From Limnanthes douglasii subsp. nivea (lineage: Eukaryota; Streptophyta; Magnoliopsida; Brassicales; Limnanthaceae): a stretch of DNA of 64,000 nucleotides. The stretch is from positions 64,256,352 through 64,320,351 of the forward strand of contig JAUPFV010000004.1 in NCBI GenBank assembly GCA_036936605.1. Reading direction: 5' to 3'. The notes beneath the pieces were generated by a model that made no database searches, had not been told where the DNA came from, and was given only the letters and a program-made list of their open reading frames with translations. A program made the translations under genes and the position numbers. Below are positions 32,318 to 43,990 of this stretch, one piece after another. Within the stretch, counting starts at the first letter, position 1, and each line of letters opens with the position of its first letter.

Positions 32318-35247
32318 CTACTCATCTTCTTTGGATTTGTCTTCAGATAAATTTCCTTCTTGCTCAGAGCCATTCTCATTTTCTTTTGATTCCGTTTCTT
32401 CGAATGAGTTAGGTGGTATAGCCTCGAAAGCCTCACTGGGACGATTTTATATGGGGACTAATTCCTAAAAGCCTGATAAATTTGCTTTTCGAAATTTTGC
32501 ATGAAATTCGGGGAGTAATGTGATTTGTTTTTGCTCTTCAACATTTTTAATCGCAGCAATGGTTTCCAGTCCACATTGAGTTTGGGAAGCTTTCATAACA
32601 ACTTGTTTTTCTCCTTCGAATTCCGTATTGAGTGCTTCCATTTCATCAATCAGTTTCTTTTTTTTCATCATTTTTGTTCAGAGATTCTTGAAGAAAATAG
32701 TACTTTTTTTTGTTCCTCAGATATTTCTGTGGCATGTTTAGCCTTAAGATCATGTAGCTCTGCTTGGCGAAACGTTTTCAGTTCGGTTGTTTTTTTATCA
32801 TGAACGACTCTCAAATGACGTTTTTAGGTGGAGGGTTCCTTTAATGAATTTCGACTTATAAGCCTGAAACACTTGAAACCGGTCAATGATGTGTCTTACA
32901 AAAAATTCTCATATTCTTCTCTGCTTCACTTTTTTTTCCATCAAACCATATCCTTAGCCCTAATTTCTAGATGGCTTCGAGTAGAGTCCACTTTTGTGCA
33001 CAACTTTTTTTTTGTTGCTTCAAGGTTAGAAAAATGTTGCAATGAAAATGAAACTTCTTCGGATGGCTCTTCGATAGGGATGGACCTCTATTATTTTAAG
33101 ACATGAGAACAAAAGATGAGGCACCTGGTGAAAGGTTTGAGTCCAAAATTTCAGACAAAAGAGGAACGGTAAGTTGATGTCCAATCTCTTGAAGTTGTTC
33201 TTGGATATTTTGAATTGAGGATCCATATCCTAGTAAAGGTCTTGAAGTTATTTTGCACCAATACGTTTTTTAGAGTTAAAGTTGTCATCTCTTTAGTGAT
33301 CTTCAAGAATTGTTCATTCAGCTTCTGAAGGAGGCATTTCTAAGGAAGTTAACTCAATACTCTTCTCTGCCCTTTTGGTTGGAGGAGTCTTTGAAGAGCT
33401 CTTCGGTCTTCTTTCTTTTTTGAGAAGGTTCAACCTCGATCATTTCTTCGATGGTTGGAATACTATATTTGCTTACTTTTATTTTTGTTTTCCTCCCTCA
33501 TTTTGCTAGTTTGGGATTTGTGGAGGAGCTCGTAATTGTTTTTTTCTTTTTACCCTTCTTATTTTAGGCAGATGACTTTCAGAACTGTTTCAAACTGGCA
33601 GAATGACCTTGCCATCAGGTGCTATTAGTCTCTTCACAACATCGTTTGGGTTTGGGGGCTTCATTAAATTTTTTGGGAGAACATTATCCGATAATATCCT
33701 TCATTGGTGACTATTGATGAAGGTTATGGGCATAAAAGCTGAGTGGAACCCGTTGCCCCATGTATTTTATGCCCAGGTGGTCAGCTTGGAAAACATTTCT
33801 TTTGCATCCTTCTTACGAGCTTTGTACCTCCTCAGAATTCCTGCATACAATAGTAATACATGTTCACAAGATTTCTTTCGCATCATTCTCCCATGCTCCA
33901 GAAATGAAGATGAACCTTTGCTTCCAGAACTTGTTAGCCTCGAGAAGATCATCAATTATTTTAAAATCATCTACAAGCCTCTGATAATAGAAGGGCAATA
34001 TTGGACTTTTTGAAAGACCAGTTATAACAATAAAGTCTTTGATGGAGAGATGGGTCTGGCTTACTCTAGAAGCCATAACCACTGACAGGAGAGTGAACCA
34101 TAAATTTGGTGTTGCTTGTATAGGGCAGAGATCCAAGAGTTCGAAGTACTCCACTACCATTGGGTCCAATGGGAACCGAAGTCCCCAGTTGATGATCTCA
34201 GGATAGACCACCAATTCATTTACTTTACAGTCAAGTGGAGTTTCTCTCTTCTCTGGTAGTCAAAGCACTATATTATTTGGCATCCTCTATTATTTCTTTA
34301 GATGTTCAGCAAGAGCTTGACTGCAATAGTCATATAGTGTATTCTTCAACGCCATGATATATTTGGGGAGGAGTGGTTTTAAATTTACACTGACTGAGGA
34401 AACAATATCTTTTGAACTTTCTTTTTCTTCAATTGTATCTATGATGCACCTTTTTTGAAGCGTTATCTTCGGTTTCGGAAGCAGCGCTGCTTTCTATAGT
34501 TTCAACATTTGAGTTTGTTTATGTCATTTCCTCTGAATCAGCTTCTTCTCTAGAAGCTTCATCTACCAGTCAAGTAAGATTTTTGTTTGAGGCCAAATTT
34601 TGATGTTGGGTATTCGAAGGAGTTTGTTGCGACTCCATGTTGGTCTCAACAATCTCCATCGGGGGAGGAAACGGTGGTATAGGATTATTTGTTATATTTT
34701 AGACAGGATCTTGTGGAGTATTATCAGCTTCAAGGTCTCCCATAGTTATAAAGGCTTTCTTTTTTATAGGAAGGTTTTGGGAGAGATGAGCTTTGGGCTG
34801 AACTAGAGGAGTCTTTTTGCGAGAAATTCGAGGTGGATCGTTATTGATGGGTGATTAAGTTTTTTTTTGTTTTTTTATAATGGATATGCTTTATGTTTGT
34901 TTGCGGTTATTTTGAGGAGAAACATGTTTCAAGCTATAAATTTCTAGCGAAGGATTTCGAGGTGATGGTTGAAAGATTTTTGTTGGTAAAGGGATTTGAA
35001 GTTGTGATGGCAGTGATGATTGTCAAGGGGATTTTGGTAAATGGATGTTAAGATATGGGTTGAATGAACTCTGAAACTTTGAAGAACTTTGATTAGGGTT
35101 GAAGTTACCGTATACGGTGTTTTGAGTTGAAAAATTTAGAGAAATATCTATTACCCCTGGTGCTTTATATTCAACAGCCCTTTCGTTGATACATAAGTAA
35201 TCGTAGAGGCCAAAAATGGGTGTTTTGGTAGCTTGGGATTTTCTCAT
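32318..35247 (-). pseudogene. Antisense additional ORF of element B
   Basis: Opposite strand to its element. N-terminus MRKSQATKTPIFGLYDYLCI at 35247; conserved domain VVYPEIINWGLRFPLDPMVV to PILPFYYQRLVDDFKIIDD and FISGAWEND at 34214-33864; then ARKKDAKEMFSKLTTWA, a stop, NTWGNGFHSAF; a coiled-coil piece near 32671-32465; an acidic tail ending DKSKEDE and TAG at 32318-32320. Its length (2.9 kb) is like that of X. Many stops and shifts. The Gly of WGNGFH marks the codon that is TGA in X. TATA box TATAAATA at 35439-35446. Confidence 0.72.
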
Positions 35248-35438
35248 AAACTAAGATGAAGAAAAATCTTCAAATTAGTTCATAAAAGTTTGAAGGTTAA
35301 CTTGGAAATATGAGTTTTTCGGCAAAGGTAGCCAAAAAATTAGATTTTCAGATGAAGGTAGCCAAGAACTTATATTTTTAGACAAACTTTTTTCTCACTA
35401 GAAGTTATACATGAAACAAAAATAATGAATGAATGAGT

Positions 35439-35446
35439 ATTTATAA
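35439..35446 (-). promoter_or_regulatory. TATA box of the antisense ORF in B
   Basis: TATAAATA on the minus strand, about 195 bases before the start at 35247. Position and orientation match those in D and X, which supports a dedicated promoter. Confidence 0.5.
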
Positions 35447-35955
35447 AAGAATCATGTAAGAGAAAGTGGTCAAAAAAGTTGGAGAGGTGATGACAGCTAT
35501 TGGATGAAAAAATGAATGCCAAACGGTTACTCTTAGATTGGGTAGTATGACACATGTATTTTGTCAGACCTAGTTAATTTTCACACGCGTACTAGAGTAT
35601 TCAAAACGTTTCTAACTATTACAAAAAGGCTAGTAAAAGATTCTATGTGTGAATATTCGAAGTAGAAACAAAGGGTTGTGTGAAATATTTGGATCATACT
35701 CGAAGTAAACCAGAGTACTCTTTCGTTCGAGGATGATAAATGCGTAACATAGCAGTTGAGTTTATATTCGAGGCGAAATTTAGATAGCCTTTTATTCGAA
35801 GATGAAAGATGTTGAAACAAACCATATTTATGAGGAGATGGAAAGTTTAAATCCGAAGTGATTTAGATTTTAGCAATTAACAATTCCCATCTACAGTCAT
35901 TTTCGATGATTATTAGTTCTTATTCGTTGTCCCTTATAATAACGAGGAGGGATAT

Positions 35956-36281
35956 TGATGAGGACATGAAATATTAGGAACATAATGTAATAATACTGAG
36001 GTTATTTATGATGAATTGTATAGTTATAAGAATATATTTGAATTATTTGTAAAGATAAGGGGTTGCAATGCAATTTACCCATTTATATAACTGATTCAAT
36101 TATAGAAGTCTGACACACCTATAAATAGGGGTGAGGCAATGAATAAATGGACGATAATTTTTCTAAATCTTACTTGAACACTCTGAATCATTTTCTCTCT
36201 TTACAATTTTACTTAACATTACTTTCTTTATTTTTCTCTCTAAAATAGATTAGACTTAACAATATTAAATTGTGTAATCTC
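35956..36281 (+). repeat. Probable 3' LTR of element B
   Basis: Begins TGATGAGGACATG after a purine-rich AACGAGGAGGGATA. Contains CCTATAAATAGGGG (TATA, near 36119) and a leader rich in TTTCTCTC. A block around 36075-36110 (GCAATTTACCC...CTGATTCAATTAT) resembles the U3 of D. The right end near AATCTCA (36281) is a guess, because the 5' copy is missing. Confidence 0.5.
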
Positions 36282-36309
36282 ATATGTATGCATTAGAAAA
36301 TGAATTGGC

Positions 36310-36510
36310 AAAGGCTTCCAAGCTAGAGCATGATATGTGCAAAGTACTTCCGAGATAGAGCATCAAATGTGTAAAGTAGCTTACGAGCTAGAGCACCATT
36401 GTGTAAAGTAACTTATATGTTAGAGCACGACAAGTACAAAATGAATTTTAATTCATAAAACCATTGTGCAAAGTAACTTTTGAGTTAAATAGCTGATGTG
36501 CATATAATTT
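36310..36510 (+). repeat. Imperfect tandem repeat, about 32-36 bp unit
   Basis: At least four degenerate units with the core GTGYAAAGTARCTTnYGAGnTAGAGCAYCA. Located just past the presumed LTR of B. Could belong to a longer LTR or to another element; no coding sense. Confidence 0.6.
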
Positions 36511-37029
36511 TGAGCAAGTTTTTCCGAGACGAGCACCTAATCTTTGTGTTCAGGATTGATTACTTTGTAAAAGGTTCAACAGACTTGTTGTTATGTGAAA
36601 ACACATAAACACAATCTAAGCAACACATTGTTTTTTCTTCATAACATACTTACATTATTGTTAATATATAAAAAAGTAAAAAACAAGAATAACCCGAACC
36701 AATTAGAAGCTCACCGTGCTAAAATACTTATTTCCGATAAACGAGTATCAAATAAAATGTATTTATATACATCTAACTTGATAACTTACTACTATAATAT
36801 GTATTTGTTGGATAATAGAGCTCACAACATATTTTCCATCACCAAGAGCGCACAACCAATACTAAATCTATAATTGACTCTTACCATAAAATATGATTCA
36901 TAATCTGTTTATTATTCTCCTTCACCATAAGTGGAACTACCCTTGACACACGTAAGAGATAAATTTACACGAACAGGTTGTTGTTCGAACGATACTAAAA
37001 TCCTAGAAAAAAAAAACCCATATGCATAT

Positions 37030-37460
37030 CAAGTATAACATTATAAAGTTGCAAGATTAACTTTCCTTCTATCTTATGTCCATGCTCTATGACTTTATCA
37101 ATTCCAAACTCTCAAACCACTTTCAGAAAGGCTTCCTCATACCCTCTCTCATGTCTCAACAAGTTGTTGGAATCATAAAATGAATTTTGAGCCTACCTTC
37201 ATGCCTCTTTGATAACTGCAAGTTGTACTTCTAATTTCGTGACTCTCTTCATTCAAATAATTATAAGGGACTATACCTTGTCTTTGGTTTTTTTCTCCTT
37301 AAAAAGTTAAAAAATAAAATAAGAGTCAATCATTCGACATGAAATACATTCTTTAATTTGAAATCATCTTACCCTTGCTTTCCCCTGATCCTCTATAAGT
37401 TCGGTTTTCATACCCACCAATGGTTGGAGATCGGGTATCTCTTATCTTCTGCCTTTTTGT
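37030..37460 (-). pseudogene. Coiled-coil protein remnant
   Basis: The minus strand encodes IPDLQPLVGMKTELIEDQGK (about 37445-37375), followed by a possible GT-AG intron (GTAAGATG...TTTTTAAG). Next come KRVTKLEVQLAVIKEA and NSFYDSNNLLRHERGYEEAF...EFGIDKVIEHGHK down to about 37075, interrupted by four stops. Composition suggests a coiled coil like the C-terminal half of the antisense ORFs nearby, but no residues align clearly. The source protein is not identified. Confidence 0.35.
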
Positions 37461-39330
37461 ACCTATGATATCAAAAACATTGAATATGTTCTACATCCCA
37501 AAGAAAATGAACAAATTTAAGAAAAATATATAAGCAATGATGATAAAAGTTATATTATTTTTTACCTCAAATCTGAATTTAATTTAGTGAGCTGCCAAGT
37601 CAATAACGAAGCATTTAAAGCCTATATTCTGAAGTTGCAAAAATATCATCATTTAAGAAACGATTTTGCATACCTTTACGAGGGGAGACGTCTTGATATA
37701 TGTTTGGTTCTCATATATTCCAACACCCAACAATACGTTAGGGGGTCTCTCTCAACACTTTATTGCCCTATTCTCGCAATAACAACTTTGGTTCGGGCAA
37801 TCATGTTGCTTTTCAAAGTTTTTTTTTTATTTCAAGTTTTTTCTCATAGATTGTTAAGTGTGGGTTTTTAATTGATTTATGTTCGGATGAAATTTTGTTG
37901 CATTCAAAGTTTTTTTTAAAGGTTGTTGGATGATTTTGTTTTTGTAAAATGTGGGAATTTTTGTAAAAAATATGGATATTGTCTTTATATTTTTATATAT
38001 TTTATACAAATTAGCCTAATTTTTTTACAAAAATCTTTGCAAACATGATGAATAATTTTTGCACATATTGTATGATATTCTTTTGATAATATTGCACTCA
38101 TTTGTATGAAAATTATATGTGTATTAGATTGTTATTTGGTTTGATTATATATTCTTGTGCGATAATTATATGTTATTAGATATGTAGATTTACAAAATAA
38201 TTGATAATACTTATTTTTAGATGTTTTATTATGAATTTTAATGAGAACAATCTTTAAAACCTATATATCATGATAATTATCTATTTTGGCAAAATGACTC
38301 TTATATATCTAGAAGACATCAATGTATATGTATAGACAGTGATAATGATGTTGTTGAGCCAAAGTAGCAACATCATTTATTGGTTATATTATTAGAGTTT
38401 TGATTGGTTTGATTATATGTGTAATAGGTCTTTTAATGGTTTAGTGAATTGCATGTTTTGTTATTGTAATATTTTTCATGTATTTCAGGACCAACCAACT
38501 ATATGGTATTTTACATTATACGAGCCATTAAAGAAATGAAACTTAGACAGTCAAATATGAGCTTATAAAGACATCATGTAGTTATTTTATCGAAGTATTG
38601 TGACGTTAGTCAACCAATGTTCTCCTCATTAAAGCATTCATCAAACGATTGTAAACAAAAACAAATCAATTTTATTTTTATTTTTGTGAGATTACGATTA
38701 CACTAGATGAAATCTATATAATTACGAGTCTTCCGTTGTCTGGTGAGATTTTAGTGCATCTGGTTTATCTTCAACATGTTCGGTATTCATATGCGGACAC
38801 TAAAACATGAGTTGATGTCGACGAACAAGAGAAACAATTTCATAGTATGTGTCAGGATATTATCACTCTCACGAAAAATAGAGTTATTTTCGAAACTCGT
38901 TCTTATATCATTCACATATTCAGTTGTTACATATTCGTTAACAAGTATGATAAAAGAAATAGAATCAATAAAAAAAAGTGATCAAAAACACTATATAAAC
39001 ATGAATCGAATAATTTTATAATAAATGTAAAATTATGGTAAAAAATATATACAAATAATTAAAATTGATGTAATCCAAAATATTTAACGCGTGTTTATTT
39101 ATTTATTCGTGTTTTTGCGACTCCAATTTTTTATTTTATTTTCTTTTCCTCTAGAGGTTATAAACAACCAAAATATAATTTAGTCTAAAATCTTAAAAAA
39201 AAGCTAGGTTAGGTTATAAAATATTTAGGTTTATCATTGTTGGACGAGGACGAGTTTCCAACGGATACAAAAGACTTCCCAAATTTTTTGGCGAGACAAA
39301 TAATAAGACAAGGTGAGAAATAACCGGGCC
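37461..39330. other. AT-rich spacer upstream of the DDM1-like gene
   Basis: 1.9 kb with poly-T runs and no recognisable gene. Small open frames (for example 37587-37871) have no known motif. The distal promoter of the DDM1-like gene presumably lies at the right end. Confidence 0.55.
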
Positions 39331-39339
39331 TATATATAT
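39331..39339 (+). promoter_or_regulatory. TATA box of the DDM1-like gene
   Basis: TATATATAT about 85-90 bases before the start codon at 39423, followed by CCTCTTTCCC-type pyrimidine sequence. A plausible core promoter at a normal distance. Confidence 0.5.
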
Positions 39340-39422
39340 GGTTTTTAATAAATCTATATGTCCTCTTTCCCATTTTTCACCGTCACCAAGAAGTTCTCAT
39401 TCCTTTCGCTAGGGTTTTCGAA

Positions 39423-41869
39423 ATGTCTGCCGTCGAAGAAGAAGAAGTGAAGAACAATGACGCTGCTGATTCGCCTACTTCAGTTCTTGAAGAGGAGGAA
39501 AATTGCGATGGGAAAGCTGGGAATGAGATTGAGGAAGAGATTGCAAATGCCAAAAATGGAGACTCAACTCTTATATCAAAAGATATGGCAACTGAGGAGG
39601 AGAATCTGATGAAGGCTCGCGAAAATGAAGAACTATCAGGAAATGCAAACAACCTCGTGAAGGCACCTGAACTGAACGAAACCCAGTTTACCAAACTAGA
39701 TGAACTTCTAACGCAAACCCAGCTGTACTCTGAGTTTTTGCTTGAAAAAATGGAAGACATCACCAATGTAGGTATTTTTATACATGCTTTTATGAAACTG
39801 AGTTTGTATTTGTTGTGTTGAGTGAACTCTTTTACGATTGTGTGTTAGAACGCAATTGAGGAAGAGACGCCGACTGTTGAGAAGAAGAAGGCTGGTCGTG
39901 GTAGAAAAAGAAAGGCTGTTGTTGACAATGTAAAACCCTTATCCCCTAGGTCTACTATGATATTTGAAAAAGTTATGTTATCTTCTTGATATTAGATTGA
40001 TTCTGTGTGAAAGTTGTTGATTTGAATTTATTATAGAGGAAAGCTAAAAGGGCGGTTGCCGCAATGCTTACGAGATCTAAAGAAGGCGAGAGTGCTGATG
40101 ATACAAATCTGACTCCTGAGGAAAGGATGGGCAAAGAGCAGTCAGAACTTGTACCGCTATTGACTGGTGGAAAGCTGAAGTCATATCAACTCAGAGGAGT
40201 GAAATGGTTGATCTCTTTATGGCAAAATGGGTTGAATGGGATCCTAGCAGATCAAATGGGGCTTGGAAAGACTATTCAAACAATTGCATTCCTTTCACAT
40301 TTGAAGTCAAAGGGAATGGATGGTCCTTATCTAGTGATTGCTCCTCTTTCGACCCTCTCAAATTGGTTCAATGAGATTTCAAGGTTTACCCCTTCTATCA
40401 GTGCAATCATTTACCATGGAGATGCAAACCAAAGGATTGAACTCAGGAGGAAGCACATGTCCAAGACTGTTGGTTCCACATTTCCTATAGTCATCACTTC
40501 TTATGAGATTGCTATGATTGATGCTAGAAAATATTTGCGTCACTACTCTTGGAAGTATGTTGTGGTCGACGAGGGGCACAGGTTAAAAAACTCGAAATGC
40601 AAACTTTTGAGGGAACTAAAACTGTTGAGAATGGAGAACAAGCTTTTACTCACAGGGACTCCTCTGCAGAATAATTTGGCAGAGCTTTGGTCCCTGTTGA
40701 ACTTTATTCTGCCTGATATTTTCTCCTCGCATGAAGAGTTTGAATCGTGGTTTGATCTGTCGGGAAAGAGCACTGGTGAAGCAAGTAAGGAAGAATTAGA
40801 AGAGAAGAGAAGGGCTCAAGTTGTCGCTAAACTTCATGCTATACTGCGTCCTTTTATCCTTCGGCGAATGAAGAGTGACGTCGAGCTTTCACTACCACGG
40901 AAAAAGGAGATCATTGTATATGCTACTTTGACTGAGTACCAGAGAAATTTTCAGGATCATTTAGTGAATAAGACACTGGAAAAGCATCTGCAAGAGAAGG
41001 ATTTTACAGGAAATGGTATGAAAGGAAAGTTGAATAATCTGATGATTCAACTCCGAAAGAACTGTAACCATCCTGATCTCTTGGAGTCCGCATTTGATGG
41101 GTCATATCTCTATCCACCTGTTGAAGAAATTGTTAGCCAGTGTGGCAAATTTCGCTTGCTGGATAGATTGTTGGTGAAATTGCTTTCGCGCAGCCATAAA
41201 GTTCTGATCTTTAGTCAATGGACTAAGATCCTAGATATAATGGAATACTATTTCAGCGAGAAGGGATTTGATGTATGTCGAATCGATGGTAGTGTAAAGC
41301 TGGAAGACAGGAGAAGTCAGATCGATGAGTTCAACGATGTGAACAGCAATTTGAGAATATTTCTTCTGAGCACCAGAGCTGGTGGTCTTGGTATCAATCT
41401 CACTGCAGCTGATACCTGTATACTTTACGACAGTGACTGGAACCCTCAAATGGATCTGCAGGCCATGGATAGATGCCACAGGATTGGTCAAACAAAGCCT
41501 GTTCATGTTTACAGGCTTGCAACAGCTCAATCAGTTGAGGGTCGAATTCTGAAACGGGCTTTTGATAAGTTGAAGCTTGAACATGTGGTGATCTCTAAAG
41601 GGCAGTTTCATCAAGAACAGACCAAATCATCTGGCATGGAGGAAGAAGATATATTAGCTTTACTCCGTGATGAAGAAACTGTAGAAGATAAACTAATACA
41701 AACTGACATTAGTGAAGAAGACATGGATCGTATCCTAGACCGCAGCGACCTCATTTCTGGTTCACCAGAGACCAATGCTGCTTGTAATCTGTATCCGCTC
41801 AAGGGCCCTGGTTGGGAAGTGGTGATACCAACTTCGACTGGAGGCGCTCTCTCCACCCTGAACAATTAG
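39423..41869 (+). CDS. DDM1: DDM1-type SNF2 chromatin remodelling ATPase (HELLS/LSH family)
   Basis: Nuclear ATPase that moves nucleosomes, especially those with linker histone, so that methyltransferases reach heterochromatin and transposons stay silent. Three exons: 39423-39767, 39849-39929, 40037-41869, all phase 0 with GT-AG borders, giving 752 residues (Arabidopsis DDM1 has 764). An acidic N-terminus runs to EKMEDITN, then GRGRKRKA, and exon 3 starts RKAKRAVAAM as in DDM1. SNF2 motifs: DQMGLGKT near residue 215, VVDEGHRLKN near 319, LLTGTPLQNN, LRPFILRRMKSDVE, then helicase C with VLIFSQWTK, RAGGLGINLTAADTCILYDSDWNPQ and RCHRIGQTKPVHVYRL, and the family tail EEEDILALL, GPGWEVV. All ATPase motifs are intact. 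Oddly, the whole ATPase core is one 1.8-kb exon, whereas the Arabidopsis gene has many introns. Confidence 0.95.
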
Positions 41870-43990
41870 TGCTTGTTTTTTTTCCAAAGATGGATGGTTG
41901 TCTTCCGATTTTGGGGTTTGATGTTATGGTTAGGGCTTCTTCCTTTACCTTCGGTTAGATGGTTAAGGCTGCTTTTTGTATATGCATCGCTGGATGCTGA
42001 TCGTCCGTCTGATTGTTTCACAGGCCCTATATGCATCTATAATGTGTTTAGTTAACCCTTCTACTAAGAGAATATATGTTCTTGTCCTAAAACTATGATA
42101 TCGAGAATTTAGTGTTTTGAGTAGAAACTACTGGTTGCTAAAACAAATATTGAACTATATGCATTTAAAGTTTGTGAAAAAACAGTATAAACCAATTTTA
42201 AATGTAGTTTAAACATCTATTCAATAGTAGTTGTAATATTAACTTCTACATGTATACAGGTTTGGAAAAATAGCCTAAAAATTTGTGAAAAACATTGGAA
42301 CCCACACATGATCTGATGGATAAAAAGAATAGTTTAACCAGTAATACGAAACAATAAACAGTAGCTTACGCTCTAATTATTGAAAAACCAAGTTTAAATT
42401 GGATCTAAAAATTAACTGGGAACAACAAATCACAAGACTAAAATATATTTCAGAACACATATTAGTTTCGAACTAAAATAATACTGAATAAAGGACATTA
42501 AATGCGTAAAATAACTTTGTCTGTCTGGTTTTCTTTTTGATCAAAATTGTCAATTGTCGGATACATAAGATTCAAGATTTCTTAAGAAAACAAGTAAATA
42601 GATTTTTCTCGATTTATGGTTACAAGTATTGACTTGTGGTTCGACTTATGTCGAATGAAAGTAGAAAATACATTAGGGAGGGCCGGGATTTCAAATTCGA
42701 TATTTAAATGTTAGCACTATCGAGACCTTAAAGAACGAAATGCATAAGTTACGCTAAAATTTATGGATAAAGATTTAAATTGGAATCCAAAAAGAATAGC
42801 TATCCTAAAAAACATGTGTTAAGTAAGTGCAAGAATTTATGTTCGCAAAACTTTCAATAGATACCTTACTATTTTTTAAAGTAACTTAAATTATTGTTAT
42901 GTTGAAAATATTGAATTATAGTTAATTAATGTTTAACAATTAATTAAGTTATCGTTGATTTGTGCGTGTTTCAGAAATGATCATGATAGTAAAATGTAAA
43001 ACTAGTGTTACGTGTGAGGGTTGGTGGTGTTACTACCTATAAGAATGTACAAACTATACGGATGTTATGACTATTGCGTCATATTTGGTTTTATGTGGGA
43101 ACAAACTGTAAGGTGTTATTGTGAGCACGATGGATCATCTCACTCGTTTTTGGTTCAATAAATAGTGGAAGAGATATATGAAGTATTGCACGAGCGAGAC
43201 AAGTTGGTAGAGAGAGTCATATAAATCATACTGTTTTTTGGTTTTAGAGAGAGAAACAAGATATGCAATAAACTAGGAGAAACATTGAGATCCATAATTA
43301 TTTATATAAGCTGAAATAACTTTTTAAAACAAAATACATGGTTGTGTTTGAGAGAGTTTCCTTGTAATCTTGTTTCATATAAAACCTATGTCCGTTGTTC
43401 GTGGAAGTAGAATTTCTTCACAATGCAAACCACGTTAAATACCATTTTGGTGTGCTTAATTTATATTATGTCTTTCTTGTTAATTTTGATTTGGATGGTT
43501 CAGAGAGCGGAAGCTCTACTCCCTTCTTGCCACACTTCTCAGAGGTAAATCACATAAGGTTTAAGGTTTAAGGTTTAAGGTTTAAGGTTTAAGTTTCGAC
43601 CACTACCAAAGTTTCACCAGGTTAAGCCTGAAGTCTTGACCACTGATGTATGTCGTGATATTGTGATCATCATTAAGTTTTAACCCAAATATTTATTGTT
43701 GTGTTTTGCTTGGTCATGTCCCCGACAAGTTGTGCGATAATCGTGGATAGTCTGTAAACCTATTGATTGTTAGGTGACAAACACAAGATAAAAGGACGAC
43801 GAGTGTTTGAGATCTTGAGTGTAGAGATCCAAATCTGACTATAAAATCAAATAAAGTCGCAAAAATGAGTTCCATGAACTTATATTTTGATAAATTCAAT
43901 GAAGATAATGATTTTAACCTCTAAAAAATTAAGATACAAGCTAATCTAGTACATAAAGTATTGTGTGCTACTATTGTGAGAGAACGAATA
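41870..43990. other. Spacer downstream of the DDM1-like gene
   Basis: AT-rich, without a recognisable gene. It holds the 3' UTR at its left end and a telomere-variant tandem repeat at 43556-43590. The part 43090-43330 has a leader-like look (CAATAAATAG, GAGAGAGTCATATAAATC) that could be decayed LTR sequence of the remnant that follows. Confidence 0.5.
43556..43590 (+). repeat. Telomere-variant repeat (AAGGTTT)5
   Basis: Five perfect copies of AAGGTTT, i.e. TTTAAGG, one base from the plant telomere unit TTTAGGG, plus a partial unit. Isolated in AT-rich sequence. Confidence 0.85.

Larger units (their letters stand above)
29275..36281 (+). mobile_element. Element B: 5'-truncated Tat-type element
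   Basis: Plus-strand element missing its 5' LTR, gag, protease and most of RT. It starts inside RT exactly at the LTR of X (the words YTFGV and KYF align with element A near 14243). Then come RNase H and archaeal-type RNase H, integrase (to 31712), a 38-bp tandem array, an antisense additional ORF (minus, 32318-35247), a purine-rich tract AACGAGGAGGGATA and a probable 3' LTR. It resembles A and D more than X. All coding parts carry stops and shifts. Confidence 0.82.

Noticed and set aside
10865..36281. One single giant element from A to B
   Set aside because: A, D, X and B change orientation and repeat the same domains (RT, RNase H, integrase, antisense ORF), so at least four insertions are involved.
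39423..41869. Processed pseudogene of DDM1
   Set aside because: Two 5' introns, an intact 752-codon frame, all catalytic motifs and a TATA box argue for a working gene.
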